Origin: Cryptomeria japonica
Taxonomy: Eukaryota; Streptophyta; Pinopsida; Cupressales; Cupressaceae
Assembly: GCF_030272615.1 (NCBI RefSeq)
Contig: NC_081405.1
Span: 471,870,008-471,934,007, forward strand
DNA: 64,000 nucleotides
Direction: 5' to 3'
Below, one piece after another: positions 1 to 11,114 of this stretch. Made by a program: the position numbers and the translations under genes. The first letter of the stretch is position 1. Every line of letters starts with the position of its first letter. A model generated the notes under the pieces. That model searched no databases. It was not told the origin of the DNA and saw nothing but the letters and a program-made list of their open reading frames with translations.

Positions 1-119
1 AGATGGCACCGTCGGAATTACTGACAACGAGTTTTTGATGGTTTCATTTGTCGGCAGTTCGATGAAAAATAATCAAAATTTTGACAATAGGCCGCCGTAA
101 ATCAGCCCCAAATGTACTA

Positions 120-1766
120 GTGCTCGATGACATCTTGCTCATAAGAAACATAATTATGATACAAATCACCAATAGATTGCACTCCACCAGGCTATTTAAT
201 CATTTCAAGCACCTTTTCCTCTGTAAGCTCATCATCATCAGATGATTCTTCAAAATTCTACTCCCTTTTTGCTTCCTTACTCTAAGCAACTTTCTATTAT
301 GCCTTCATCTCTTCTTCTTCTTCATCATCACTGTCTATAGTTACCAATTCAATAAATTTCTTCTCCAAAACTCTTAAATTTATCCTCCTCTAAATCTTAG
401 AACTAGAGGCAAATGTATCTGCAGATAGCCTTCTAGATTTCTTTACTTTCTTCTCTGATTCCATTATTTTGGACCTTCCAAGAATCTCTTCTCTCGTTCA
501 GAACATTTTTGCATTCAGGTCCTTTGGCATCTTCAAAAGTTTATTTGCTAACCTCATACATTCATCTTTGCAAACTTCATAGTATAACAAAGTTATCCAG
601 GAAACTCTCGTCTGAACCAGAACTTCCAAAAAACAATTATCCTTATCAACCAGAAATACAATGTCATTCTCATACCAACCTATAACCTTAGGAGGTATTT
701 GATTCCTCAAAATCAAATCACTTATGAGCTTTTGAAAGAAATTTCTACAAATTTTTGAGCTATCATCCAATCCATCTAAGTAACCTCTAATTTGACATCC
801 AACAGTCATATCGCCTATTCATGAAACATTCTCAACACCGAGCAAAGCATTCAAAAAATAGGAAACTAAACACAAGATCAAAGAACCATACTAGAACGGA
901 TACATTTCACTCTTTGCCATCTTGATATTATTGAACAACTACCACGATAAAATCTCACAAAGATCATATTTTGCATTTTCCTTAACCATCTTGTAATCCA
1001 CATATACTTTGGTAGACGCACAAGTACCTTCTCTATTCCCGTAATAAACTTTGTATGATATCCCCATTGTTACATACCTAACATCCACATCCCTAATAGT
1101 ATTAATCTTAACGCTCTTCCATCCAAAATCACTCCATTCAAACAATTCACTTCAACATTCTTTACATATTTCAACATCTACACTTCTCCTGTCGTTCATA
1201 ACCCTATCACAACTGGCAGCACTCCCTTCGAAATCAAGTATGGTTTATCAAGCCAGACATATTCACCATGAATTCTGCTAAGAACAATTCTAATAAGTTC
1301 TTCATTTCCAAACATCAAAAGACAATTCCAAGTGTCCAAACCCTTGTGCCCTAGACTGTCGAATTCACTCTTCAACCTCTACGAACTGTCAACCAAATAA
1401 TTCTGTTTGAAAGCCCTAATATTTTCATAATCTTACTCTTCTAGATCAACATGAATGCACTAACAAACATTTTCCTTATGAATAACATGATCATCAGTTC
1501 CACAAAAAGTTCATTGCCAACCCTTCTGATATAGCAACCACAAACATATCAACATCCTTACATCAAGTCACATATACTCATTGCTGAATTCCACACACAC
1601 ATTTCACACAACTCTCTTTGTTTCTTTTCAACAAATCATCATAAATATATATGAATCCTAAACAAAACATCCTCACCAAGTTGGCCCAAAAGAAAGATTG
1701 TAACGTGTATGCATATTTACGACTCAAGGTATACCACCAGACCAAAATATAAAGTGCATAGAACAT
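120..1766 (-). pseudogene. Decayed retrotransposon accessory ORF, copy 1
   Basis: One minus-strand frame runs from about 1766 to the window edge near 120, broken by many stops. The open stretches at 1766-1578, 1145-939 and 809-498 are all in this frame. Visible in order: a block with LCEILSW and LFNNIKMAKSE, a hydrophobic stretch SLILCLVSYFLNAL, a region ending in KLLKMPKDLN, a basic cluster KKVKKSRRLS near 440, and an acidic run SDDEEEEE near 325. The same order (hydrophobic helix, basic cluster, acidic tail) occurs in the ORFs at 39.9-41.7 kb and 50.1-53.4 kb, so I infer one protein family carried by Gypsy-type retrotransposons. Many stops are TAG where glutamine would fit. No known domain was recognised and no LTR is visible here. 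It is not a functional gene. Confidence 0.5.
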
Positions 1767-1780
1767 AAGCCGAACCTAAA

Positions 1781-4083
1781 CAAACAACACCAAACCAAAA
1801 GAATACTTCACACACAATCACCAGATTGAGAATATATATTACATCTAACTCCAATAACATAACCTAACACATGTACCAATCACGTGATGAAAGAGTTTGT
1901 ACCAAAACAAACAATATTCGAACCACAAAGATAAAGCTTCCAACTATCCTCGCCATCAACTGATATCAACTGTCAATGCAATCAAACCATAGAACCAATC
2001 ATAGCAACCTTTGGTCCAAAAACATAACTACAAACACTGCAACGTTGTAACCTAACTTTGCTGACGTCCATACCAAAATTTATCTAGACCACACTATTTG
2101 ACATCAATGACAACAAAGCACACATCTTTGTAATAGTCTTGCATACCATTTGGATGGATGGGCCATTGAGATGGACCTCTAGGGTAGAAGAACCGCAAAT
2201 TCAACAATAGAATAAGCTACAAGTGTTTTTTGAGAAAATATAATATAAAATATGCAATCGATTGTTGTTACTAGCTATGTTTTTTTGTTAAACTGCTCAT
2301 ATGACATGACGATATCTATATCTCATTTATATGTTATATTATTTTGAAAAACTGCCTACTTAAAACCTGAATACCATGATGTATATTGTTATATCTTTAT
2401 AGTTAATATACAAAAAAAATCATTTGAACATATGTGAAATGAAATTAAAATTAAAAATCAAAATTGATGTAAGATGGTCGAGCATTCAAAACTCAAATAG
2501 GTAAAGATACGTATTTTAGTTTTAAGTCTAAATATAAGTATATGAGGCTAAAGATACCAGAAATAAAACAAGTGCCACATAGTGGTGAGTACTTGCCTTT
2601 GTTAATTTTTTAATTGAGTGTAATTGAAATCTTAAATAATTTGAGTTGTATATTAGAGGGTTGAAGAATCGCAAGAAATGAATATTGGCATTGTTAGCAA
2701 TAATCATTTACAATATAAGTGATCATAAAATATAAATGAAGTTGAATATGAATGTACACAATTATTTTAACAACTTAATTTATACCAATAAATTATGCAA
2801 AATGTTTTTGTTATTTGAAATGTTTTTACAACATATGTTTTGGTGTGTTGTTTTGTATATAATTTTCACCATACCTTATTGTACTTACTAGTCTAGCCAT
2901 TCTTTGAGAGCTTGAATAGTAGTGAAAAACTATATTGGATGTAAGATGCCTAGCAATTTTAGGTAAAGGAATAATATTTTAAAATATTAAAATGATTTAT
3001 AATTAGATCCATACAATCAATGTTGCAAATATGCATAAAAGATGACCTCTACTCTCTTTACGTTTTACAATAATAAATTGATTTATTATTATGTTTTATA
3101 TTAATTTTGTTATCAAGTAAATTTTCAATATGAATTTTTTATTTAATATTATAAATATATGATAAATTATATATATTTAAAAAAACAAAATTCATAATAG
3201 ATCATAGTTCAAGTTTAACTGTCATGAGTTTTTAGTTTTTTATGTATATTAATTAAATAAAATAAATTTTATATGATAATATTTTTATAAAAAACATCAA
3301 TAAAACTAATTAATCTAAATATTTAACACCAAACTATTGATATGCTTGGATTCAAACAGATTTGCACTGCTTGGTAGAGGGGATGAAAGACGAAAGTAGT
3401 TTTAGAGCAGCGATAAAAAATATCGGCCCTATCTCCTAAGTACCTATATTCCTGCCATATTCCTGCCTAAATGGTTGTCATGAACATTATTTGTTTTAGA
3501 TTTCCCAAAAAATCTGCTTATAAGAACAAAAGTTGTATTGGCCAATCAAGGATACAAAAAAATAATTTTTATAATATGTAAACTTAAAAATTGTGTAAGT
3601 AACTTTAGAAAATAAAAATATTTTTAAAAACAAAAATAAAACCTTATTTGTAATTGGTTCAAATTAAATTTTGTTAATAACTAATTAAGTGTTAAAAAAA
3701 AAAAACTCATTACAATAGTATTATAGTATTTGACTAACGGCAAGTACTAATAAGTAGTGAAATTAAAAATGGTTTGTATGCCAAACGATCCAAATTGTTT
3801 GGTCTATAAAGCCAATGGATACTACCGGATGCAAGACCGAGGGAAAAATGCTAGATAGGCACTTCTCGTCTCTACATTGGGTATATTAGGTAGGTAATAG
3901 TTTGAAATTCCTATCCGCTGGCGGCCATGGCATAACCTCTTAACACGATGAACATGAGGCGTGGAAGCATCGTCTGATTTAATCATGTTCTCTGAAGTAG
4001 AAGTCTAATTTATTACTGGGTAGATTGGCAAATCATCATTTTTGTATTTACAGGGAGAGGGCAGGAGAGCAGAGGGAGTTAAG
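1781..4083. other. AT-rich upstream region, no gene seen
   Basis: About 2.3 kb lies between the decayed accessory ORF and the start codon of the aspartyl-tRNA synthetase gene. From about 2220 to 3760 it is strongly AT-rich with homopolymer runs and no long ORF. The last few hundred bases must include the promoter and 5' UTR of the gene downstream, but I see no convincing TATA box or other element that I could place with confidence. Confidence 0.5.
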
Positions 4084-4431
4084 ATGGCGATAGCTATGGC
4101 AATCGCGGGGAGAGTAGCTCTGAGACCACTAGTACCATCGACTTCCTTGTGCTTTCATAGCATATCATGTCTATTTCCAACTCCATTTTCTCCTCTGAGG
4201 ACGAGGAGGAGGACAAGGTCGTGCTGGTATAAAGCAGGAAAGGTGAGGGAGGTGGAGATGGAGATTGAGAAGGAGATGGGGATGGAATGGGTGAGCAGAA
4301 AAGAGGGGTGTGGGGAATTGAAGGGAGAAGACATTGGCAAGCGAGTCAGGCTCTGCGGATGGGTTGCTCTTCACCGCCTTCACTCCTCACTTACGTTTTT
4401 CAATTTGCGGGATCATACCGGAATAGTACAG
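4084..4431 (+). CDS. AspRS: AspRS exon 1: transit peptide and start of OB-fold
   Basis: It encodes residues 1-116. The start ATG at 4084 opens MAIAMAIAGRVALRPL; the open frame continues upstream only through a TTG, so this is the first ATG. Residues 1-50 are rich in Ser, Arg, Ala and Pro with few acidic residues, ending in an RTRRRTRS cluster, as expected for an organelle transit peptide. GKRVRLCGWVALHR and FFNLRDHTGIVQ form the first strands of the OB-fold that reads the tRNA anticodon. The exon ends after CAG in phase 0, and the intron starts GTTTCA. An in-frame TAA at 4441 shows that reading through is not productive. Met residues near 59-66 could serve as alternative starts, but this is speculation. 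Confidence 0.9.
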
Positions 4432-4599
4432 GTTTCACCATAAAAACTCTACTTGATGTTTTCTATTTATACAAGCAAAATGGTGTTGAGCACGCCTCGA
4501 CATTGCATTACCAGCTGGGGATTGAATTTGTCCATTCAAGCATCCAACTGAATGACATATCCAATGGTCTAAACTTCGCTCGATCATTCTTGTCTGTTC

Positions 4600-4925
4600 C
4601 TGTCTAGTATTTTCAGTAACTTTTCAACTGGGTTTCACTTGCTTTACTTGGCTCAAACACAAACTAGACTAAGCCTAAGCCAACAATAGTATGCCCCATT
4701 TGAATTTTAGGTGACCAAACAGGTTTGGCCATTCAAACATTCAAGTGATCTTAATCAATAATTTACACTCTATTCAACTATTCTAGTCTAGTCCAATCTA
4801 GTATTATCTCTAACTTCTCAATTGGGTTTTGCCTGTTTTACTTTGCTCAAACACAAACCAAGCGCAAGCCCAAGCCCAAGCCGAAGCTCACAGTTTTCTA
4901 TTCCATTTGAATTTTAGCTTGACAT
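4600..4925. repeat. Diverged tandem duplication in intron 1
   Basis: Two stretches near 4610-4715 and 4795-4920 share blocks such as CAACTGGGTTT / CAATTGGGTTT, GCTCAAACACAAAC and CCATTTGAATTTTAG, with a period of about 190 bp. The second copy carries a short CAAGCC-type repeat (4868-4888). It has no coding content. Confidence 0.5.
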
Positions 4926-5439
4926 ATGGACAGTAGCTTATAGGCGTTTATTTGCCAAGAAAGTTTTTTAGTACTTGCTACCAGACAATCTAATAACACT
5001 ATCGTTTATAATCCTGTAACAACATTTAAACACTACAATAGGTAGCACGGTGTCACTGAAGATTGGATAGTAGAGTTTTCGAAGTTCCCAACTTTGAATC
5101 TTGACTTTCGATGGCCAGCTATGTTTATTCGGTTAGATATTAGATCTTGAGAAATAATTGAATGGTTATAATTTTCAATTGAAACATAACCATTTGGAAT
5201 AACGTAACTCTTAAGAACAAGTTTTTCCGCAGTATTCTTCAGTGATATAATGAAGGGGTTTTGATAGGCATGGACACTGGGATTTGATGTTTGCATCCTG
5301 GGCTTGAATGGATGAATGCTTTTAATCATGTCTACGAGACTAAACAGTCTATGGGACTGAGAGAAACATCCTTAATTTATCTTCTGACTCTTGTCGATGT
5401 CGGACCTCCTACTTTTTTCTAGAAAGTTGGCCATCTAGT

Positions 5440-6190
5440 TAATCCTATCTTTCTTAAATAATTGGTGCATGTTGTCAACCTTCAAGCCATTTTTGCATTG
5501 AGTACGGATATCCTCATAAGCTGTACATACCATGATGAAGTGCCATTCCATTTCCACCACCCCTTATTGCAGAATATGCAAGCGCTTTCTTCCCAAGCTT
5601 CCTTGAGTATCTTCAACCAACAAGTCTCACATTTAAGATGATGCGAACCCATCTTCAATTGTGCAACTAACAACTTCGTTTTTCCTTTAATAGCTGCCCC
5701 TAAATATGTTTTTTTACCATGATCCTTAGCTAGGTTAAATTCTTTGATGTAGTATGCTTTTTTCTGCCCAATCTGTTTTGCCCACATGACAGTTCTGAAT
5801 TTTTCAGTCACTTAACTCTTTGTTTCTTCATTGGTGTTAGGACATTCTTGCAAACTGATGCCCCACTTGTTCTTCCAGTTGTCATTCAGCTTCATCCAAG
5901 TTTTCTTCCTATGGTCTAGCACCTCCTCTACAGCCATTTTGGGCCAATGATGGTTATCCATGTTTTCAACCTTCTTTAAATAACTTATCAACTGGGTTAT
6001 TGTCGATGTTCTTAATGGAAAAGTTCTTGCTTCAGCCAAAAGAATTTCATATGGGACCTTGGTTTTAACTTTGAGATTGTTTGTGATTAGATGTTTCTGG
6101 ATTCTTTCTAGCCATCTCCAACTATAGTTTGACATGCTACTTCCCCACACTTCAGAGTCATAAAGGACAACCAATATGACTAGCCAACAA
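5440..6190 (-). pseudogene. LINE ORF2 C-terminal fragment
   Basis: Two minus-strand open stretches, 6174-5812 and 5811-5482, share one frame and are split by a single TAA. LYDSEVWGSS at the start and the WLERIQKHLI stretch are the usual plant LINE sequence after the reverse transcriptase domain. A Cys-containing tail follows (CETCWLKIL and ACIFCNKGWW). I infer the 3' end of ORF2 of a non-LTR retrotransposon inserted antisense in intron 1. Endonuclease and catalytic RT motifs are absent, so it is 5' truncated as most LINE copies are. The poly-A end is not clear. Confidence 0.65.
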
Positions 6191-7025
6191 AAAAGGATTT
6201 TCTTGGTTTTCCAATCTCAAAAAGGGTTTTCAGCTTTGAATTGATGCTTGAGACTTTTTGGTTTGCTTTTCTAATTAGAAGTTCTTATCATGTTAGAGTG
6301 ATGTTTGGGATTTCAAACTAATGATTCTAGATAATTAAATATTTGAGGCTTTGCATTGATGCTTGCATGACTCTGTTTTTCTGAGTTTCAGATAGGAGTA
6401 AATCATTTAAGAGCATTTTTTAGGTTGATAACTTTTAGTAACCTATATTAACTGTTGAGTAAATTTTTATTCCATTGACACTATCAAGAATTATAATGCT
6501 TTGTCATTCAACTAAAAAACTTTGCTGCAATCCTATCAATGAAAAACATATGCTTATATTTATTAATGTCGAGAGGCATTTTACAATGGTAACAAGAGGT
6601 GAAGTGTAATGGAGTGAGGTGGTTAACAAAAACTCTAAACTTTTATTTAAATTTGACAATCATTTACATGTCAAAATATTAATATTTAACAATAGACATA
6701 ATATTTCCAAAATAAGCAGCACATAAAATTTATGTTTCCATGTAAGTAATAAATAAAATAGTTCAAAGTAAAATGAAATAACTTTTAAGTAATAAAATGG
6801 CTCCATATCTCTTGACATTTTTTCGATAGATGTATTTCAGTTATCTATACTTGTTTATTGATATTTAAGATTATTAGATCCTTTTGTTTTGTATTTGAAA
6901 TTCTAGTAATTTTTTGCAAACTTTAATGTCATTTTTTGATATGCTGCAATGAGACTCATTCCGTTTGAGAAGTCAGCTATGCCAAATTCGTACAATGTAT
7001 TGATGAAGATTGGCAATTGTTGTAG

Positions 7026-7169
7026 ATTACAACCTTGCCCGAGGAATTTCCTGAGGCACATTCAATTGCGAAGAAGTTGAGATTGGAATCCGTAGTTTCT
7101 GTTGAAGGGCTTGTAAGGTCTCGACCAAAGGAAGCCTTGAATCCTAAGATGACAACCGGTATGATTGAG
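7026..7169 (+). CDS. AspRS: AspRS exon 2: OB-fold, second half
   Basis: It encodes residues 117-164 in phase 0 at both ends. The acceptor TTGTTGTAG precedes ATT ACA ACC TTG, giving TLPEEFPEAHSIAKKLRLES and then VVSVEGLVRSRPKEALN. The pattern VVxVEGxVRxRPxxxxN is typical of the AspRS anticodon-binding domain. The exon ends at GAG before GTGTGT. Its last residues (TTGMIE) continue directly into VAAETIRLLN of exon 3, 22 kb away, as in the family. Confidence 0.9.
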
Positions 7170-8790
7170 GTGTGTTATTCAAATAATTAACTCCTTATAT
7201 CTTTTCAATATAAATTTAGTGTATTGGACTATATAGATAACTTTTATTTCTTCTCAATATGTCATGTTTCTGATTTAAATACAGCTTTTCTAAATAAAAC
7301 ACCTCAAATCTAAATATATGGAATTTGAATAACAATCTAAAATATGAATATTTGAAAGAGCTATATTCTACTTTGAAAACGAGGTGAAAAATTTCTACAT
7401 GGTGATAGGATTTGTGTCTCTCTACGAGGATAAAGCAATTCTATATTTTTCATTTGTTTTATTTATTATTAAATTTCAGGAGATATTATTGTTTGTACAA
7501 AGGCTTAAGAGGGTCCTTCACTACCTAGAGAAGCAATTACTTATCAAAACCAAAGGTTTTTGGTGCTTCACCTCAGGAATGCATTTACTTTCAAATGGCA
7601 CGGTCTACATTTGACTTCTGAATTGATTACTACTTTACCTTATGTGCTCCAAACATCTTGAATAATTTTTTTTTGCAGATTAATATCAAGAATACATGAC
7701 ATAAGATGTAGTATTAGCCACAATCTTGACTATATTTAAAATTGAAATGGCAAATTAGGTAGAAATAGACACACCCTTAAGGAAGGAATCACTTCAAGAT
7801 ATCTCCCTCTATGAGATCTAGAGTTACTACCTCAATTTTTATCTCTTTGCCCTTTCACAATCATAGGTGCCTCTATACATAGCCCTTCATATAATAATAG
7901 TGGGGGAGGGTAAATCTATTATGCTTGATGATGACTAATTTAATTACCAGCTATAACTTATTGTACATTTGATTCCTTTAATCCAATACATAACTCAATT
8001 ATTGGTCCATCATACCTAAACGTTGGTCACACATAGCACAAGTTAGCTACTCTATAAGCCATTTATATAATAATACCATAGCCCTAATTGAATGACACTC
8101 AAAACCCTCTTGATTCTGAAAGTCCCTTAACATTTATCATCCTCTAAACATGAGAAGTGAAATAATATGATTTCATGGTAATTGATGATGGTATCAATCA
8201 TGATCATCTATCAATCTATAAGAACTTTAGATATCCTGGTCTTTGATAAATCCACACATCCTACATGCTTCTCTAATTCCACATTCATATATCGATTAAT
8301 TTTGTTTGAGATTTGGTATCATTGCACTTATTGCTTCTTTGGTTCCATGAATATTCATTGCCTTAACCCTTCTAATGCCAAGAATATCCATAATGTTTAC
8401 TTCTGATTCCATGTGTGCTCATAATCATTGCCATTCTAATGCTCAACATTTTTATAACCTTTACCTCCTCAATTCCATGTATACCTATAGTCATTTCTCT
8501 TTTGATCCTCCATGCTTGATCTCTAAGAATAATTTGAGTGTACTCTCTAAGTACAATTCTTGTGATGCTGCCAAGTCCATTCTCATTGCTTGTGATAGTA
8601 TTGATACATGTTGCATGGTTTGTGGTACTTCCAAACACATTCCTAAGTATCATTAACTCGTTTTCACTAGATGCTCTATATGCTTTTAAAGTGCCTCATG
8701 ACAATCTTAGCAGGTTTGATGTGGTTTCATTTAAGTGCCACCAAACCTTATGTGTCCTTCAAAATCATCTTCGTTAGTGTTATAAACATC
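7170..8790. other. Start of intron 2, no recognised feature
   Basis: Non-coding intron sequence. Short ORFs on both strands around 8180-8780 overlap each other completely and show only low-complexity His/Ile/Met-rich translations, so I treat them as chance. The stretch 8340-8560 has loosely repeated CCATG-containing segments. I see no transposon termini here. Confidence 0.4.
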
Positions 8791-10194
8791 TATAGATCAA
8801 ACCACTAAGGTCTACTCTAGTGTTTGGGGATTTGAGGATTTTGAAGGCTTGTACACTTTTTTAAGTACTGTTGTCCCCTAAGGCCTACACTTAAAGAGGG
8901 CAGTCAGGAAGTTTCAAATGTGTGGGACCATTATTATGGTCTGTGAAACAACCTTTGGGATTTTAGAAGCCGACTCTTTGGATTTTAGAGGGGGATGGAA
9001 AGGGAAGAGAGAATTAAACATAAATCTAGCTACACTAAGGCGATTCGCCAATGCAAAGCTTTTACAACACTTTAAAATCCTCTTAGAAATAACAAGAAAC
9101 AAACAATTTCAGAAGGAGAGCACAAAACGTCATAGATTCTTCATTGTTGGAAAGAGAACAAGATACATAAGGTCCAAAAGATACAGAGCATAGCATTCAA
9201 ATCTTCCCTGGAGAAACACCCGCCAAGGCTCGATAAAACCTAGATGTTTCTATTACTTCCCTTTAACAACTAACCATTTATGAATTTTGCTCACCAAGTA
9301 GCATAGTTTAATTCCTACCCATAAATCTTTGTAAAAAATAGAAGAGTGCTTGATATGATCCATACTCTGCAAGCTTACACTAGAAATTATAAAAGTAGAG
9401 ACTTGTAATTATTAGTAGCGATACCCATTTTAAAATGACATAGCTTTGAATCAAAACGTTAAATAGTGATAAAACCCACAGAGAGGCAAACTTGTCATAG
9501 TCCGCTGTGTTTGATTTCTATTAAGAACACGTTCATATAATGCAAAGGTTTAAGGTAATTGCTATTAACTTCTAATTGTTCTCTTGAAATACCCCAAAAA
9601 TGGTGAACCCTTATTACATTGTGGCTGCAGGCTTATATAGAGTAATACTTCTTAATTGGAGATGGTGCTTGTAATTGAACAGGCTCCTACATATTTGTTG
9701 TGTGTCCATTGTCATCGTGGAGATCGTTGCAACTGCATTGTGTTAATGATTTTTGCATCATTATTTTCCTTCTATGCTGCAGCATGAATGCCATCTAGAC
9801 CATCCCTTACATCTGTTGCAACTTGCTTGGCTCAGGCTTTTCTCGTTTCAATACCCTAATATTCCCACACACCGTGTTTTGGTGCTTTTTCGCTTGCAAA
9901 ACAACCAATGGCACACTTTTGATCCATTCTTGGCCTTCAAACATTTCCAGGCTTCTACGTTGTTGACAAGTGGCATCTTCTGCTTGCAGCACGAGCTCAT
10001 CTTCTTTCCCTTGCGAAAACTTGCACCCTAGACATGTGGCGCGTTGGCGGAGCTTTTTAGAGTTTTCTTTGCTTCTTTGGAAATTTTGTGGTGCCAACAG
10101 GAGGTGGCATGATCTGCGTGAGTGCTTATGAAACCGAAACCTTTGTGGGCATCACACAAGGTTACCACTTGGCACCTTTGCATGCTTTTGAAGG

Positions 10195-10480
10195 GAAGGA
10201 CAGGACATAATGAAAATTTGCTCTTCGTCCTTAGGAAGGACAGGACATATAATGAAAATTTGCTCTTTGTCCTTAGGAAGGACATGACCTATAATGAAAA
10301 TTTGCTCTTCGTCCTTAGGAAGGACAAGACCTATAATGAAAATTTGCTCTGTGTCCTCTCCAAGGACAAGACTTATAATGAAAATTCGCTTTGTGTCCTC
10401 TCCAAGGACAGGCCCTAAAATGGAATTTTTGCTCTGTGTCTTCTCCAAGGATAGGCCCTAAAAACAAAATTCGCTCTTGA
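10195..10480. repeat. 42 bp tandem array, about 7 copies
   Basis: The core AATGAAAATTTGCTC recurs with its start at 10209, 10251, 10293, 10335 and 10377, then in weaker form at 10419 and about 10462, an exact 42 bp step for the first six. Each unit also carries GTCCTTAGGAAGGACA, a short inverted repeat. Because 42 is a multiple of three, both strands stay open across the array, giving 14-residue repeat translations that I do not take as coding. Confidence 0.85.
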
Positions 10481-10588
10481 CCCTTGGCAAGGTACGGGAG
10501 CGAAAATGATAAATTCGCTCTAAGACTTCTCTGACGACAAGGTCAAGGTAGGAAGTTGTTTGACAAGTTAGTCTTTCCGTCAGGATTC

Positions 10589-10646
10589 ATATATGGAATA
10601 TAACATTTAAGTATAAGCTTATACTTTAAGTTATATTCCATATATA
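10589..10646. repeat. Near-perfect palindrome in the long LTR
   Basis: Arms of about 27 bp (ATATGGAATATAAC... and ...GTTATATTCCATAT) meet at AAGCTT with essentially no loop and one small mismatch/indel. The same palindrome sits at the matching place of the LTR at 21345-21401, so it was part of the LTR family before the copies spread. Confidence 0.85.
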
Positions 10647-11114
10647 TTGTCAGGATGTTTGAGAGTGGTTTCGGACCTCCAGGAGTTATAATGCAAAATC
10701 TAGTTTTGGAAGATCCTTCAAATTTCCAGACTTAGTCAAATTTCAGAGCATTTCAGGATCAGGATGACATTCCATATTTCTAAAGCGAGTTTGCTCTAAC
10801 CTTGATGTAAAGGACAGGACCTAGGAGGACACCATGCATTCAACCAAGGTTTGATTTAGCTTCTTGAAGCTTGACCAGATAGTACACAAAACCCTAGGAA
10901 TGATCTAAATAACCCCTAATCACCCAACAGACTTGATTTCCACTCCACCTTGAGGAGATCCACCTGACTTGATGACCTTTGAGAAACTCAAACCCTTCAA
11001 TGCAAAGGCTAAGACACTAAAACAACCAGCAACAAAACCAAAAGAGCTAACCCTAGAAAGTGAAAAGTGGGGGGTCCCCATTTGCGATGGGGTGATGTGT
11101 GAATACCTCACAAC

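Larger units (their letters stand above)
8790..11114 (-). mobile_element. Long LTR (minus), 5' end well defined
   Basis: Read on the minus strand, the LTR starts at 11114 with TGTTGTGAGGTATTCACACA, the same kind of terminus as the LTRs at 21703 and 36119. It shares with the 17808-21703 LTR a palindrome (10589-10646), the segment around CCTCCAGGAGTTATA (about 10677) and a TATA-like CTATATAAGC (complement of 9632-9640). The other end is inferred near 8790 only from the TATA-to-end distance in that related LTR (about 860 bp), and no terminus is visible there. A 42 bp tandem array lies inside. No internal region is attached, so it is a solo LTR or a fragment. Confidence 0.6.

Noticed and set aside
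8372..8656. Two mirrored 93-codon ORFs
   Set aside because: They overlap almost completely on opposite strands, have low-complexity translations and no homology I recognise.
10122..10448. Repeat-protein ORFs of 98 codons on both strands
   Set aside because: Both are produced by the 42 bp tandem array, whose length is a multiple of three; no homology or start context supports a gene.
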